Translations under genes and position numbers: made by a program | The notes under the pieces: model-generated | What the model saw: the letters and a program-made list of their open reading frames with translations, nothing else | The model's database searches: none | Told to the model about the DNA's origin: nothing | Source: a virus | DNA length: 21,071 nucleotides | IMG/VR virus record: IMGVR_UViG_3300025853_000814 | Location: 1-21,071 of that record | Reading direction: 5' to 3' (one strand) | In this document: in pieces, positions 1 through 7,238 of the stretch | Layout of the letters: each line of letters starts with the position of its first letter | Numbering within the stretch: position 1 is the first letter of the stretch

Positions 1-1082
1 TCAAACCTCACTCTTTTTGCATCTAAAAGTATAATTTCATCGTTTTGTTCGTCACCTCTATTAAATATTGCCCAGGTTGTTATAGCTGAATAGTCGGCTG
101 TTTCTTTTTTAGAAAAAGCTGTGTCATAACTTTGTATTACATAAGAATAAGATGGCACATCTGCGTCTTCCCATCTATTCCACCATTCTCTTTTAACTAT
201 AGATCCTTCCTCAGCTGTTGGATTTTGCATCCACTGGCTATTCCATTTAGATATAGGTAATGAGGCTTTAACACCAAGCAACTCTTCTTTTTTCCAAAAT
301 TCTGGCCATAAAGGTTTTTCAGAATCTGGTAAGATTGCAGGAAACTCAACGACTTCCCATTGATCTGCGTTTTCATCGCCTTGTTTGTTTAATACTTTAC
401 CAACCAGATCTTTTGTGCTCCATCTAGTCATTACGATCACAATAATTCCACCAGGCTGTAAACGCTGTCTTGGACCAGATGTGTACCACTCGTAAGCTGA
501 TTCTAATGCTTTCGGAGATAGCGCATCTTGTTCTGAATGTGGATCATCAATAATCAATAGATCCGCACCACGACCTGTAATAGCACCACCAACACCAGCT
601 GCAAAGAACTCACCTTCTTGGTTACTTGTCCAACGGCCAGCTGATTTGTTATCTGCTTGTAGTTGGAGATCTGGAAAAACATGTTGATAATCTTCGCTGT
701 CTATTATGTTTCTTACTTTACGGCCGAACCTAACAGCTAGTTCAGCTGTATGAGTTGTTTGTATAATTTTTAAATTGCCACGTCTGCCCATCATCCAGGC
801 AGGGAAAAAAGTTGATGCAAATTCAGACTTAGAGTGTCTAGGCGGTAGGCAAACTATTAATCTTTTAAGTTTGTTATCGGCAATTTTATTAAATTTTTCA
901 GCAATAATTTTATGATGAGATCCTTCAATAAAGTCGGGCCACATGTGTTTTATAAAAGTTATAAAGTCTTGTTGACAACCATCTTGTTTTTCTAATTGAT
1001 CATATCTATGCAATAAGGCAACAGCCTCAGCCTTGTCTTGCTCAGATAAAATATCAAAATCTTTAAAAGATACTTCACTCAT
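1..1082 (-). CDS. terL: Terminase large subunit (C-terminus cut by window edge)
   Basis: This is the DNA-packaging motor ATPase/nuclease, which acts at the portal of the procapsid. The 360 visible residues carry an adenine/Walker A region with PPRHSKSE at about 80-87, a Walker B strand LLIIDDP at 175-181, the coupling motif VMTRW at 217-221, and the first RNase H-like nuclease motif QSYDTAFS at 317-324 with the likely metal-binding Asp320. The remaining nuclease acidic residues and the C-terminus lie beyond base 1. The start MSEVSFKDFD at 1082 is the only ATG after an in-frame stop upstream; it has no clear Shine-Dalgarno sequence, and an 8-bp inverted repeat lies just in front of it. It is the last gene visible on the minus strand, directly after the lysis genes. 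Identification is secure from the motif order. Confidence 0.96.
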   Translation of the reverse strand, partial: MSEVSFKDFDILSEQDKAEAVALLHRYDQLEKQDGCQQDFITFIKHMWPDFIEGSHHKIIAEKFNKIADNKLKRLIVCLPPRHSKSEFASTFFPAWMMGRRGNLKIIQTTHTAELAVRFGRKVRNIIDSEDYQHVFPDLQLQADNKSAGRWTSNQEGEFFAAGVGGAITGRGADLLIIDDPHSEQDALSPKALESAYEWYTSGPRQRLQPGGIIVIVMTRWSTKDLVGKVLNKQGDENADQWEVVEFPAILPDSEKPLWPEFWKKEELLGVKASLPISKWNSQWMQNPTAEEGSIVKREWWNRWEDADVPSYSYVIQSYDTAFSKKETADYSAITTWAIFNRGDEQNDEIILLDAKRVRF

Positions 1083-1086
1083 AATC

Positions 1087-1131
1087 GAGCTGAGAAACAA
1101 GGTAGCGACGATATTTTATGCAACTCAGCTC
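1087..1131 (-). promoter_or_regulatory. Inverted repeat upstream of the terminase start
   Basis: GAGCTGAG at 1087-1094 and CTCAGCTC at 1124-1131 are perfect 8-bp complements separated by 29 bases. They fill most of the 85-base gap between the endolysin stop and the terminase start, and the left arm ends five bases before the terminase ATG. In mRNA this could form a hairpin beside the ribosome landing site, and no Shine-Dalgarno is visible there. A regulatory role is inference; there is no U-tract typical of an intrinsic terminator. Confidence 0.35.
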
Positions 1132-1167
1132 TAAGCGTATTAGGCCTAGGTGTAGTATTACATATCG

Positions 1168-1611
1168 CTATACTTCGTGCCATTCCTTACCCTCGAATAG
1201 TAAGGCTTCCGCATCCCTTCTTCTAATAAGTCCCTGGAGTGTCTTCCCGCCAGCCTTATTCCAGCGTTTAATTTGTGCTGGAACTTCGTCATATTTTTCT
1301 TCGTTTAAAACACGAAGCATGGTTGAACTACTTAAATTTGATGGCCCTAAATTAAAAGTCCAAGAAACTATTGCGTCATATTGATTTTGTGAAAGTGGCA
1401 CTTTTACTGCTCTGGTGACAGCTTCTTCAAACTTAGCCACGTCTTCCATTAACAATTCGTCAGCTTCTTCTTGAGTAATCTCCATATCCATAGATACACC
1501 ATGAGTAGATCCATACCCGATTGTAGGAACTCCTGCGGCGCAGTGGTATGCTTTTAATTCGCATCCTTCAAACTTTTTAATTAACGATAAACCTTCTTGT
1601 GATATTTGCAT
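1168..1611 (-). CDS. Endolysin, T4-type lysozyme (glycoside hydrolase 24)
   Basis: This muramidase cleaves host peptidoglycan at lysis. From the start MQISQEG at 1611 it is 147 aa. The catalytic cleft reads FEGCELKAYHCAAGVPTIGYG, giving Glu15, Cys24 and Thr30 in the E-8-C-5-T spacing of the family, with Cys in the place of T4 lysozyme Asp20, as in P1/P21-like lysozymes. A GGGGAG ribosome site sits 6 bases before 1611. A longer in-frame extension to 1716 would overlap the nuclease gene and adds no recognisable signal, so the shorter start was chosen. There is no SAR or signal segment, so export must depend on a holin. It starts one base after the SNase gene stops and sits with spanins, so it is part of the lysis cassette. 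Confidence 0.93.
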   Translation of the reverse strand: MQISQEGLSLIKKFEGCELKAYHCAAGVPTIGYGSTHGVSMDMEITQEEADELLMEDVAKFEEAVTRAVKVPLSQNQYDAIVSWTFNLGPSNLSSSTMLRVLNEEKYDEVPAQIKRWNKAGGKTLQGLIRRRDAEALLFEGKEWHEV

Positions 1612-1612
1612 G

Positions 1613-2008
1613 TTATTCTCCCCATACTTTAGTTTTTTTCCCACCATCATAGTCAACAGCGAGATTTTCTTTTTTAAGCAAGTCAGCAACATTTCCTTTA
1701 CTACAGAAAATATCACCTAATACTCTTCCATATTTGTCGGTGCCATAAGATTTTAATGTTATGTTGCCTACCAACCATTCTTTCATTTTTTGTTTTGCTA
1801 ATAACCCAAGCTCCTTTTCTTTTGCGCGTTCTGGATATTTTTTTATGTTGATCCTAGATTCTGGAGTGTCAATTTTGGCCACCCTTACAGACTTATTGTG
1901 TAATTTAACACTAAATCCTAGATCTATCGTTTCTAACCGAACAGTATCACCGTCTATAACTTTTTTGAGTTCACAATTATATACAAAAGCATCTGGAGTT
2001 TTACTCAT
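1613..2008 (-). CDS. Staphylococcal-nuclease-like (thermonuclease) protein
   Basis: A 131-aa SNase-fold protein. Visible family residues are the DGDTV turn at 19-23, Arg42, Asp47 and Glu50 in VRVAKIDTPES (same spacing as R35, D40 and E43 of the archetype), and a second Arg at 95 in DKYGRVLGDIF. The family hydrolyses DNA and RNA with calcium. No signal peptide is seen, so it would act in the cytoplasm, perhaps in host DNA breakdown for nucleotide salvage or viscosity reduction before lysis; that role is inferred. It overlaps the outer spanin stop by 8 bases and abuts the endolysin, so it is co-expressed with lysis genes. Length is typical of compact phage SNase proteins. Confidence 0.9.
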   Translation of the reverse strand: MSKTPDAFVYNCELKKVIDGDTVRLETIDLGFSVKLHNKSVRVAKIDTPESRINIKKYPERAKEKELGLLAKQKMKEWLVGNITLKSYGTDKYGRVLGDIFCSKGNVADLLKKENLAVDYDGGKKTKVWGE

Positions 2009-2390
2009 CTTCTTTATCCTGTTTTGTAGTTACTTTTCTATAATACACCACAACATCTTTAAGTTCAGTTATGTAGCGTTTGATTTCTTGCATGTTATAG
2101 GCCATTACTTCGTAATCTGGTATTGTCATGGCTAAAAACAATATTTCACCTTCTTGTTCTTCTATTAAAGCTAATTGTTCTTCCCAATTATCTGGTGTTA
2201 CAGCTATCCACATTGGTTCTTTTAGATCTATTTCTCTAGGCATTACTGGTTGTACTATGGTTCGGTCCATAGGCTTTGCAGTTATTTCTATTTGTTTAGT
2301 CGGAAGAAGGCTGCAACTGCAAGCCATCATCAAGATCATCAACAGTGACGCTGATTTTCTCGATGTCCTCCATAATATGCTTTGTTCCAT
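2001..2390 (-). CDS. Putative outer-membrane spanin lipoprotein (Rz1-like)
   Basis: A 129-aa predicted lipoprotein. Residues 1-23 form a short basic n-region and a hydrophobic stretch (SLLMILMMA) ending at Cys24, with Cys26 as an alternative lipidation site. The mature part is mostly polar and acidic with a Pro-containing segment near 38-65. The first 95 bases lie inside the end of the preceding gene in another frame, the classic Rz/Rz1 overlapping arrangement, and the preceding gene looks like an inner-membrane spanin. A purine-rich AAAGGAAAA lies about 9 bases before the ATG. It is longer than lambda Rz1. The spanin assignment rests on lipobox, overlap and position between holin-like genes and endolysin; no sequence family was recognised. 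Confidence 0.6.
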   Translation of the reverse strand: MEQSILWRTSRKSASLLMILMMACSCSLLPTKQIEITAKPMDRTIVQPVMPREIDLKEPMWIAVTPDNWEEQLALIEEQEGEILFLAMTIPDYEVMAYNMQEIKRYITELKDVVVYYRKVTTKQDKEDE

Positions 2391-2691
2391 TATTTATTTT
2401 CCTTTGCATTTCTTCTGGATCTGCAAGTATTTTTGCCGACAATTGATAATTTTGTATAAACTGTGTATATCTATTTAACTCTCTTTGTGCGGCTTGGCTT
2501 TTAACAGTAAGCTCATTCATTTGTTCAGTCTGTAACGCAAAATCATTTTGAAGTGATGTTATGGCTTCCTCTTGCGTTGCTATAGCGCCTTCTAATACAA
2601 GATTATTCGCAGTTAATGTTTTGTTTTCATTAAACAAATAGTAGGTTGTAAAACCTAAAAATAATATTATGCCTATAAACACTTGTTGCAT
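2296..2691 (-). CDS. Putative inner-membrane spanin (Rz-like)
   Basis: A 131-aa protein with one N-terminal membrane anchor (about residues 3-20, VFIGIILFLGFTTYYLF) followed by a long heptad-like helical region (about 22-120) rich in Gln, Asn, Glu and Leu, with no Cys. This is the architecture of an i-spanin: N-in anchor and periplasmic coiled coil that fuses inner and outer membranes with the o-spanin. Its 3' end contains the start of the lipoprotein gene in another frame. Its start shares TAATG with the stop of the gene before it. Alternative: any phage coiled-coil membrane protein, but the paired overlapping lipoprotein makes spanin the best reading. Confidence 0.65.
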   Translation of the reverse strand: MQQVFIGIILFLGFTTYYLFNENKTLTANNLVLEGAIATQEEAITSLQNDFALQTEQMNELTVKSQAAQRELNRYTQFIQNYQLSAKILADPEEMQRKINNGTKHIMEDIEKISVTVDDLDDGLQLQPSSD

Positions 2692-2930
2692 TAAATTTCC
2701 TCTATTATGTAATTAAGGCCACCTGCACTTCTGTATTCAATAATACAATCATCTTCGTCCCTAAATTTTAAGTGTTTTTCTTTTTGCACTAAAATTTTTT
2801 TGGTAATAAATGTTCGATCATCTGAGTCACCATATTCTTTGTTAAATGACACTGTCACTTTATACCTAGTTTGAAATAAAGATAAAAACCAATTAAAAAC
2901 CCATATACTTAATTTTTTTAAATTGTCCAT
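2691..2930 (-). CDS. Hypothetical 79-aa protein
   Basis: No family recognised. Residues 8-20 (SIWVFNWFLSLFQ) form an amphipathic or short membrane-associated helix; the rest is charged and beta-rich, with TRYKVTVSFNKEYGDSDD and a Lys/Glu/Asp-rich centre. It overlaps the adenylate cyclase 3' end by 13 bases and couples by TAATG to the spanin gene, so it belongs to the same operon. Its position between the sensor cyclase and the lysis genes does not by itself suggest a function. Confidence 0.75.
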   Translation of the reverse strand: MDNLKKLSIWVFNWFLSLFQTRYKVTVSFNKEYGDSDDRTFITKKILVQKEKHLKFRDEDDCIIEYRSAGGLNYIIEEI

Positions 2931-4666
2931 ATTTGTAACGCGTCTTTTTTACCTTTTACTTTAATAGGTTTTAGAGACTTTAACACAAGTTTGCAATTTT
3001 TTGCAGTTTCTTGCCCAATTAAAATATCTACACCAACTTCTTTGGTTGCCGACTCTAATCTTGCAGCTGTGTTTACAGGATCACCGATTGCCGAATAATC
3101 AAACCGAGTATCAGATCCCATATTACCAATCACTGCTACTCCCGACTGACATCCTACTCCTACCTGGACTGGAGTAGATAAAGTTTTGTTAAGCTCGGCT
3201 ATACCTTTTTGAATATCTATAGCAGCCTGGACAGCTTTTGTTTCTTGATCTTTAAGATCTAAGGGCGCTCCAAATATAAACATACCTGCGTCCCCGATAA
3301 ATTTGTCCGTCATTCCGCCAAGTTTTTGCACGGCGTTGACCTGGACTGTTAAAGTTTTATTCATTATGTCGGTGACTTCCTCTGGTGGCAGTTTTTCACT
3401 TAAAGATGTAAAACCACGAAGATCTGTAAATAAAAATGTGCAGTATTTTTTCTCGCCACCGAGTTTTAATAGATCTGGATTGTCCTGGAGCTGTTTAACT
3501 TGTCTCGGATCTAAGTAATGTTCAAACTGTTTTTTGATCTGTTGACGTAATTTAAACTGTTTTCTAAAGTTTAAATAGAAGGCAACAGCTCCTGCAATAA
3601 ATTGTGATACGAAAGTCCATGAAAAATCTATTAAATAGCCTTTTTGCACGCTAAAAAACTCTGAGAAAGCCGCTGTGATAAGTAAAATTACAGCTATACT
3701 TACACCCTTGGTTATACCGAGATAATTGATTACAAGCCACGTCAGCGACACAAATATTGCAAAAATTAAAATTTCGGCCGCTAAATGCCAATCTGGGATT
3801 TGTGGAGAGTTTTGTATCAAAATTGACTCAGATAATGCTGCTTGAATCTTGTGAGGTTCTAATAAACCGACTGGGGTTGCAATTTGTGGTTGGATTCCTG
3901 CGGCGGTAATTCCGATAAATACAAATTTACCAGCAACATTCATTTCTTCTAAATTTGTTTCTGGTGTTTTTACCCAGCTGATCCATTTTCTTCCAAAATT
4001 ATCTGTAGGTATTGGTGGCAATCCTCTGACTGCAATTTCTTGTATGCCATTTTCATTCGTGGTAATAATATAGCTTCTGGTTTCAGTTAATACTTTTAAA
4101 ACTTCTGTGCCAAAAGAAGAAACATAGCCGTCTGGTGTTTTTAATAATAATGGTATTCGTCTTACCAGGTTGTCTATGTCAACTGGTGCAGTAGCTATAC
4201 CTTGATTTGCATTATTTTGTAGTATGTTGATATTTTGTACTACACCTGGAGTAAGCATACCACCAACGTCATTACCTTTTATAATTGTTCCTGTAGTTTT
4301 TGGATATTTACCATTGTCATTTTCAAACATTGCTAACACAGAAGGTGCATATCCGAGTGTTTGTGCGAATACCTCGTCACCGCCCATTCTGTCTGCTTGT
4401 GGAAAAGCTATTACCCATCCAACTCCCATAGCTCCTGCATTAATAAGATCTATTTGTATTTGTGCGAGAGTTTGACGCGGAAAGGGCCAGCCACCTTCTT
4501 TTGCTACATCTTCTTCTGTAATATTTAAAACGACAAAATTACCAGAAGGTTCTTGTTCTGCAACCAGTGCATCAAATATTTTTAGTTTAAGTATTTCTGT
4601 CGGTGTTGATTGAAACACCAAAGGTAAAATTAGTATTATAAGTATAGGTAATAATAGTCTTTTCAT
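2918..4666 (-). CDS. CHASE2-domain class III adenylate cyclase
   Basis: A 582-aa membrane cyclase predicted to make cAMP from ATP. Order: N-terminal membrane helix 4-19; periplasmic CHASE2 sensor about 25-285; three membrane helices near 295-316, 320-340 and 345-366; a short linker helix; cytoplasmic cyclase domain about 405-580. Catalytic residues are visible: metal-binding Asp415 (FTDLRGFT) and Asp459 (FIGDAGMFIFG), Lys455 for adenine recognition, Ser525 in the partner position, and the transition-state pair Asn532/Arg536 (VNTAARLES). Nothing essential appears lost, so it is probably active. It couples through TAATG to the FecR-domain gene just upstream. The sensor ligand is unknown. A full CHASE2 cyclase is exceptional cargo for a phage; the identification itself is strong. 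Confidence 0.95.
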   Translation of the reverse strand: MKRLLLPILIILILPLVFQSTPTEILKLKIFDALVAEQEPSGNFVVLNITEEDVAKEGGWPFPRQTLAQIQIDLINAGAMGVGWVIAFPQADRMGGDEVFAQTLGYAPSVLAMFENDNGKYPKTTGTIIKGNDVGGMLTPGVVQNINILQNNANQGIATAPVDIDNLVRRIPLLLKTPDGYVSSFGTEVLKVLTETRSYIITTNENGIQEIAVRGLPPIPTDNFGRKWISWVKTPETNLEEMNVAGKFVFIGITAAGIQPQIATPVGLLEPHKIQAALSESILIQNSPQIPDWHLAAEILIFAIFVSLTWLVINYLGITKGVSIAVILLITAAFSEFFSVQKGYLIDFSWTFVSQFIAGAVAFYLNFRKQFKLRQQIKKQFEHYLDPRQVKQLQDNPDLLKLGGEKKYCTFLFTDLRGFTSLSEKLPPEEVTDIMNKTLTVQVNAVQKLGGMTDKFIGDAGMFIFGAPLDLKDQETKAVQAAIDIQKGIAELNKTLSTPVQVGVGCQSGVAVIGNMGSDTRFDYSAIGDPVNTAARLESATKEVGVDILIGQETAKNCKLVLKSLKPIKVKGKKDALQIWTI

Positions 4667-5790
4667 TAATTACTCTGCGTTATTTTAATTGTAGAGTCAG
4701 ATCCACCGTTTACTCTCACAACATTTGATTTACCATCTTGTATAAAAATGACGGTATATGATCCGCCGCCGTCTATATCAACACGAGCAGAGCCGCTAAC
4801 ATTCCTTCGTAAACTTACAACCTGGCCTGTAACAATAGTTGTAATCTGCGTTTCTGTGTCCTGGCCTATTGCTGTACCAGCAATCTTAATACTAGTGGCT
4901 TGCTGTAACTGATCTTCTTCCTCTTGCACTTCTAAAGCATCTAAAACATTAAGCATATCTTCTAAAAAATTAACATCCAGGTAGTTTATATCTAGCTCTG
5001 TAAAAGTTAGATCTTCACCTAAAAAATCTTCTGCCAAGTAATCTACATCTAAGTCATTAAAATCTAAAACATTGTTTTGTTTTGCAGATACTTGTGCGTC
5101 GCTTATTTGTTCTTTTTCTTCTGGTGGAGTAACGATAAGCATGTTATCAAGCATTTCTAAACTAAGATCTAATATTACTGGTTTGCTTGGATTGCTTTCA
5201 AAAACTGAAATAGTTGTTGCCTGGAAAGGTTTGTTTAATAACACAGATCCTGTGGCAGTAATTACTTCAATCTCACCACTTGATAAACCGAGAGCATCTG
5301 GAAGTAACACTATAAGACTTTTGCCCAATTCGTCCACCGTAACCGAAAAATCTGTTCCTCTAATCGCGATGTTTGCAGTCGGTGTTTTTAGCTTTATGTT
5401 TTGCTTATCTATACGGTTTAGGTTGCCAGTTATAAACCTAGCTGTACCAAGTCCAAAAGTAAGGGCCATTTTAGACTTAGATGGATCTGGATCAAAAATA
5501 TACTCGTCTACAATTAGCTGACTATGCTCGGTCAGTCGGACCGTACTATCATCTAAAAAAGTTATGGCCATGCGGCCGTTGTTTGTTATAGCCTCATCGT
5601 TTTGCTGAATAGCAAACTGTATCTCTGCTGGATAGGCTTGATCTCTAACGATTTGTGCTTGGCCGTTAAGCTCAGATATATCGCCTATATCAGCAGCTTG
5701 TGCTTGTGCCTTGGTCGTTTTGAATGACACAAACAGTAGAAGTATTACTGCCTGTATTGTTGGATATAGATATGATCTTAAGCCAGTCAT
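4666..5790 (-). CDS. Exported FecR-domain protein with acidic repeat tract
   Basis: A 374-aa protein with a signal peptide (hydrophobic 12-24, likely cleavage after an AQA motif near 30-32) and a FecR-type beta domain at about 40-155, ending in the hallmark TANIAIRGTDFSV (139-150). A segment near 240-300 is rich in Asp, Glu, Leu and Tyr and repeats the pattern DxDYL/DINYL/DVNFL. The C-terminus is beta-rich with Gly and Ser. No lipobox or TonB-related partner was seen, so it is likely a periplasmic or surface sensor/scaffold rather than the iron-citrate regulator. The start at 5790 lies 101 bases inside the curlin-like gene and is needed to give the signal peptide; no Shine-Dalgarno is visible there, so translation is probably coupled. 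It is linked to the CHASE2 cyclase by TAATG. Confidence 0.88.
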   Translation of the reverse strand: MTGLRSYLYPTIQAVILLLFVSFKTTKAQAQAADIGDISELNGQAQIVRDQAYPAEIQFAIQQNDEAITNNGRMAITFLDDSTVRLTEHSQLIVDEYIFDPDPSKSKMALTFGLGTARFITGNLNRIDKQNIKLKTPTANIAIRGTDFSVTVDELGKSLIVLLPDALGLSSGEIEVITATGSVLLNKPFQATTISVFESNPSKPVILDLSLEMLDNMLIVTPPEEKEQISDAQVSAKQNNVLDFNDLDVDYLAEDFLGEDLTFTELDINYLDVNFLEDMLNVLDALEVQEEEDQLQQATSIKIAGTAIGQDTETQITTIVTGQVVSLRRNVSGSARVDIDGGGSYTVIFIQDGKSNVVRVNGGSDSTIKITQSN

Positions 5791-6427
5791 TGTCTTGGGT
5801 ACTCAATTGTTGCACGTTAAAGGTCATATTATTACCTGTTTGATCTAAATAAAAATAACCGCCTGCATATCCAGAACCAGTGAAATTAACAGTGTTCGAG
5901 TTTCCGTCGATGTCCATATAATTTGTGGCTCCGTCATAGTTAATATTACTAGTGACTTGGTTTCCAGTACCGTTAATTATCCAATCAAGATCAAGTGTAG
6001 CAGCAAGTGCAGTTGTGCCGTGGTTAAGGGTAAAGGTGTTAGTGCTACCAGTTACATCGACGTTATAATTTGAGTTATCAATACCGTAGGTGTTTGTAGG
6101 ATCGCCTTGTATTGTAAAAGTATTGCTATCGCCATCAAACTCAAAAAATCCTGTTACGTTATCTCCCCATATATCTCCAAGAAATTTATTGGTATCACCG
6201 ATTTGATTTATGTCAAGCGTAAAAGCATTTCCGTCTAAGTCGAAAGGGGTTAGGGATCCAGCTGAGGATAAGAGTCCTCCTATAATATTGCCAGAGCCAA
6301 GCTGTTCTAAATCTATGTTTACAGTGGTACCAGATTGATCTATGAAGATTTCATTATCAGCCGCGTATGCTGGCGATACAATCAACATCATTATCATCGC
6401 AAGGTTTATCAATTTTAATTTCTTCAT
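5690..6427 (-). CDS. Curlin-like secreted repeat protein
   Basis: A 245-aa exported protein, the probable substrate of the neighbouring CsgG/CsgF. Starting at MKKLKLINLAM it has a clean signal peptide with cleavage after SPAYA (about residue 22). The mature chain is rich in Asn, Thr, Asp and Gly and has about eight to ten irregular repeats of alternating strand residues, e.g. NAFTLDINQIGDTNK, SNTFTIQGDPTN and SNTVNFTGSG, like the N/Q-G spaced strand-loop units of curlins. Two cysteines close the protein (about 233 and 245). A longer in-frame start at 6469 only adds a segment ahead of the signal peptide. Its 5' end overlaps csgG by 71 bases and its 3' end overlaps the FecR gene by 101 bases. 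It could be a minor or nucleating subunit; assembly into fibres is inference. Confidence 0.82.
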   Translation of the reverse strand: MKKLKLINLAMIMMLIVSPAYAADNEIFIDQSGTTVNIDLEQLGSGNIIGGLLSSAGSLTPFDLDGNAFTLDINQIGDTNKFLGDIWGDNVTGFFEFDGDSNTFTIQGDPTNTYGIDNSNYNVDVTGSTNTFTLNHGTTALAATLDLDWIINGTGNQVTSNINYDGATNYMDIDGNSNTVNFTGSGYAGGYFYLDQTGNNMTFNVQQLSTQDNDWLKIISISNNTGSNTSTVCVIQNDQGTSTSC

Positions 6428-7238
6428 GCTTCCAAAATCTCCTGTCGTAGCCGACTTTAATAAGCTCAACCACTGCTGCTTCTATTGATTTCATCAAAGC
6501 AATAGTAGTGCTCTCGTTACGCGCTGATCCGATTTCTAATTCCACAAGTTCCGTTCCAGACTCATAAAATTTGAAGACATCGTTTGATCTTCCGTAACTA
6601 TAAATGGTTTTTTGGCTTAAAACTTCTATAAGAATTTCACCAGTTGCGACTGAAACCATCCGCAAACTAACGCTTACGGTATCTTCTCGATATTGCGCAC
6701 TACCAGACACACCGAGAAAGCGGGCACCAGCGCCACCACTTTTTAAGTTTGTATCATAGCTTATCACAGATCCTTCGAGCAAGACACCTGCAAACAGCAG
6801 TGGTGGTACATTCTTTTCTTCACCCTCTTTTGCAAACTGTTCTCTTGCTGAACGTATAAGCTGTCTCTCTTTTACAAGGTTATCTAGGCCCACACGCTCA
6901 ACTACACGAAAAAACTCACCGTTAGACGCATGCTTTAGTGCTCGTATAAGTAAAGTGCTTGGCTGTTGAGTTATGGCCGTGCTAAATAAAGCAAACTCGC
7001 TGTTGCTTTTTCTTTGTCCAGTTTGATCAGTAAAAGCAGTTGCATAAACAGCTACTACTGGCTGTACTTCTGGTTTTTGTATATTTTTTAATTCTTCTGA
7101 TTGTAAAGAAAAAATACTTGCTTCTGTTAATCCTTTACTTGGAAACCTTTGTGCAAAGGTATCTTCTTGAACATCGACTATAGCGCAACTAGAAAGTAAA
7201 AGAACCAATAGGAAGGGTAATTTCTGTAATGTTGCCAT
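6357..7238 (-). CDS. csgG: CsgG-family curli secretion pore lipoprotein
   Basis: A 293-aa outer-membrane channel protein of the curli (type VIII) secretion system. Signal peptide with lipobox LSSC puts lipidation at Cys18. Conserved CsgG stretches are visible: AVYATAFTDQTGQ, FSTAITQQPSTLLIRAL, FFRVVERVGLDNLVKERQ, SYDTNLKSGGAGARFLG, VSLRMVSVATGEIL and a C-terminal YDRRFW. Against E. coli CsgG, the constriction Phe56 appears retained (FSTAI), while Tyr51 and Asn55 are replaced and one residue is inserted; this is a by-eye alignment. Length matches the family. It overlaps csgF by 50 bases and the curlin-like gene by 71. A GGAT ribosome site precedes the ATG. No CsgE, CsgC, CsgB or CsgD homologue is seen nearby. 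Confidence 0.96.
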   Translation of the reverse strand: MATLQKLPFLLVLLLSSCAIVDVQEDTFAQRFPSKGLTEASIFSLQSEELKNIQKPEVQPVVAVYATAFTDQTGQRKSNSEFALFSTAITQQPSTLLIRALKHASNGEFFRVVERVGLDNLVKERQLIRSAREQFAKEGEEKNVPPLLFAGVLLEGSVISYDTNLKSGGAGARFLGVSGSAQYREDTVSVSLRMVSVATGEILIEVLSQKTIYSYGRSNDVFKFYESGTELVELEIGSARNESTTIALMKSIEAAVVELIKVGYDRRFWKHEEIKIDKPCDDNDVDCIASIRG

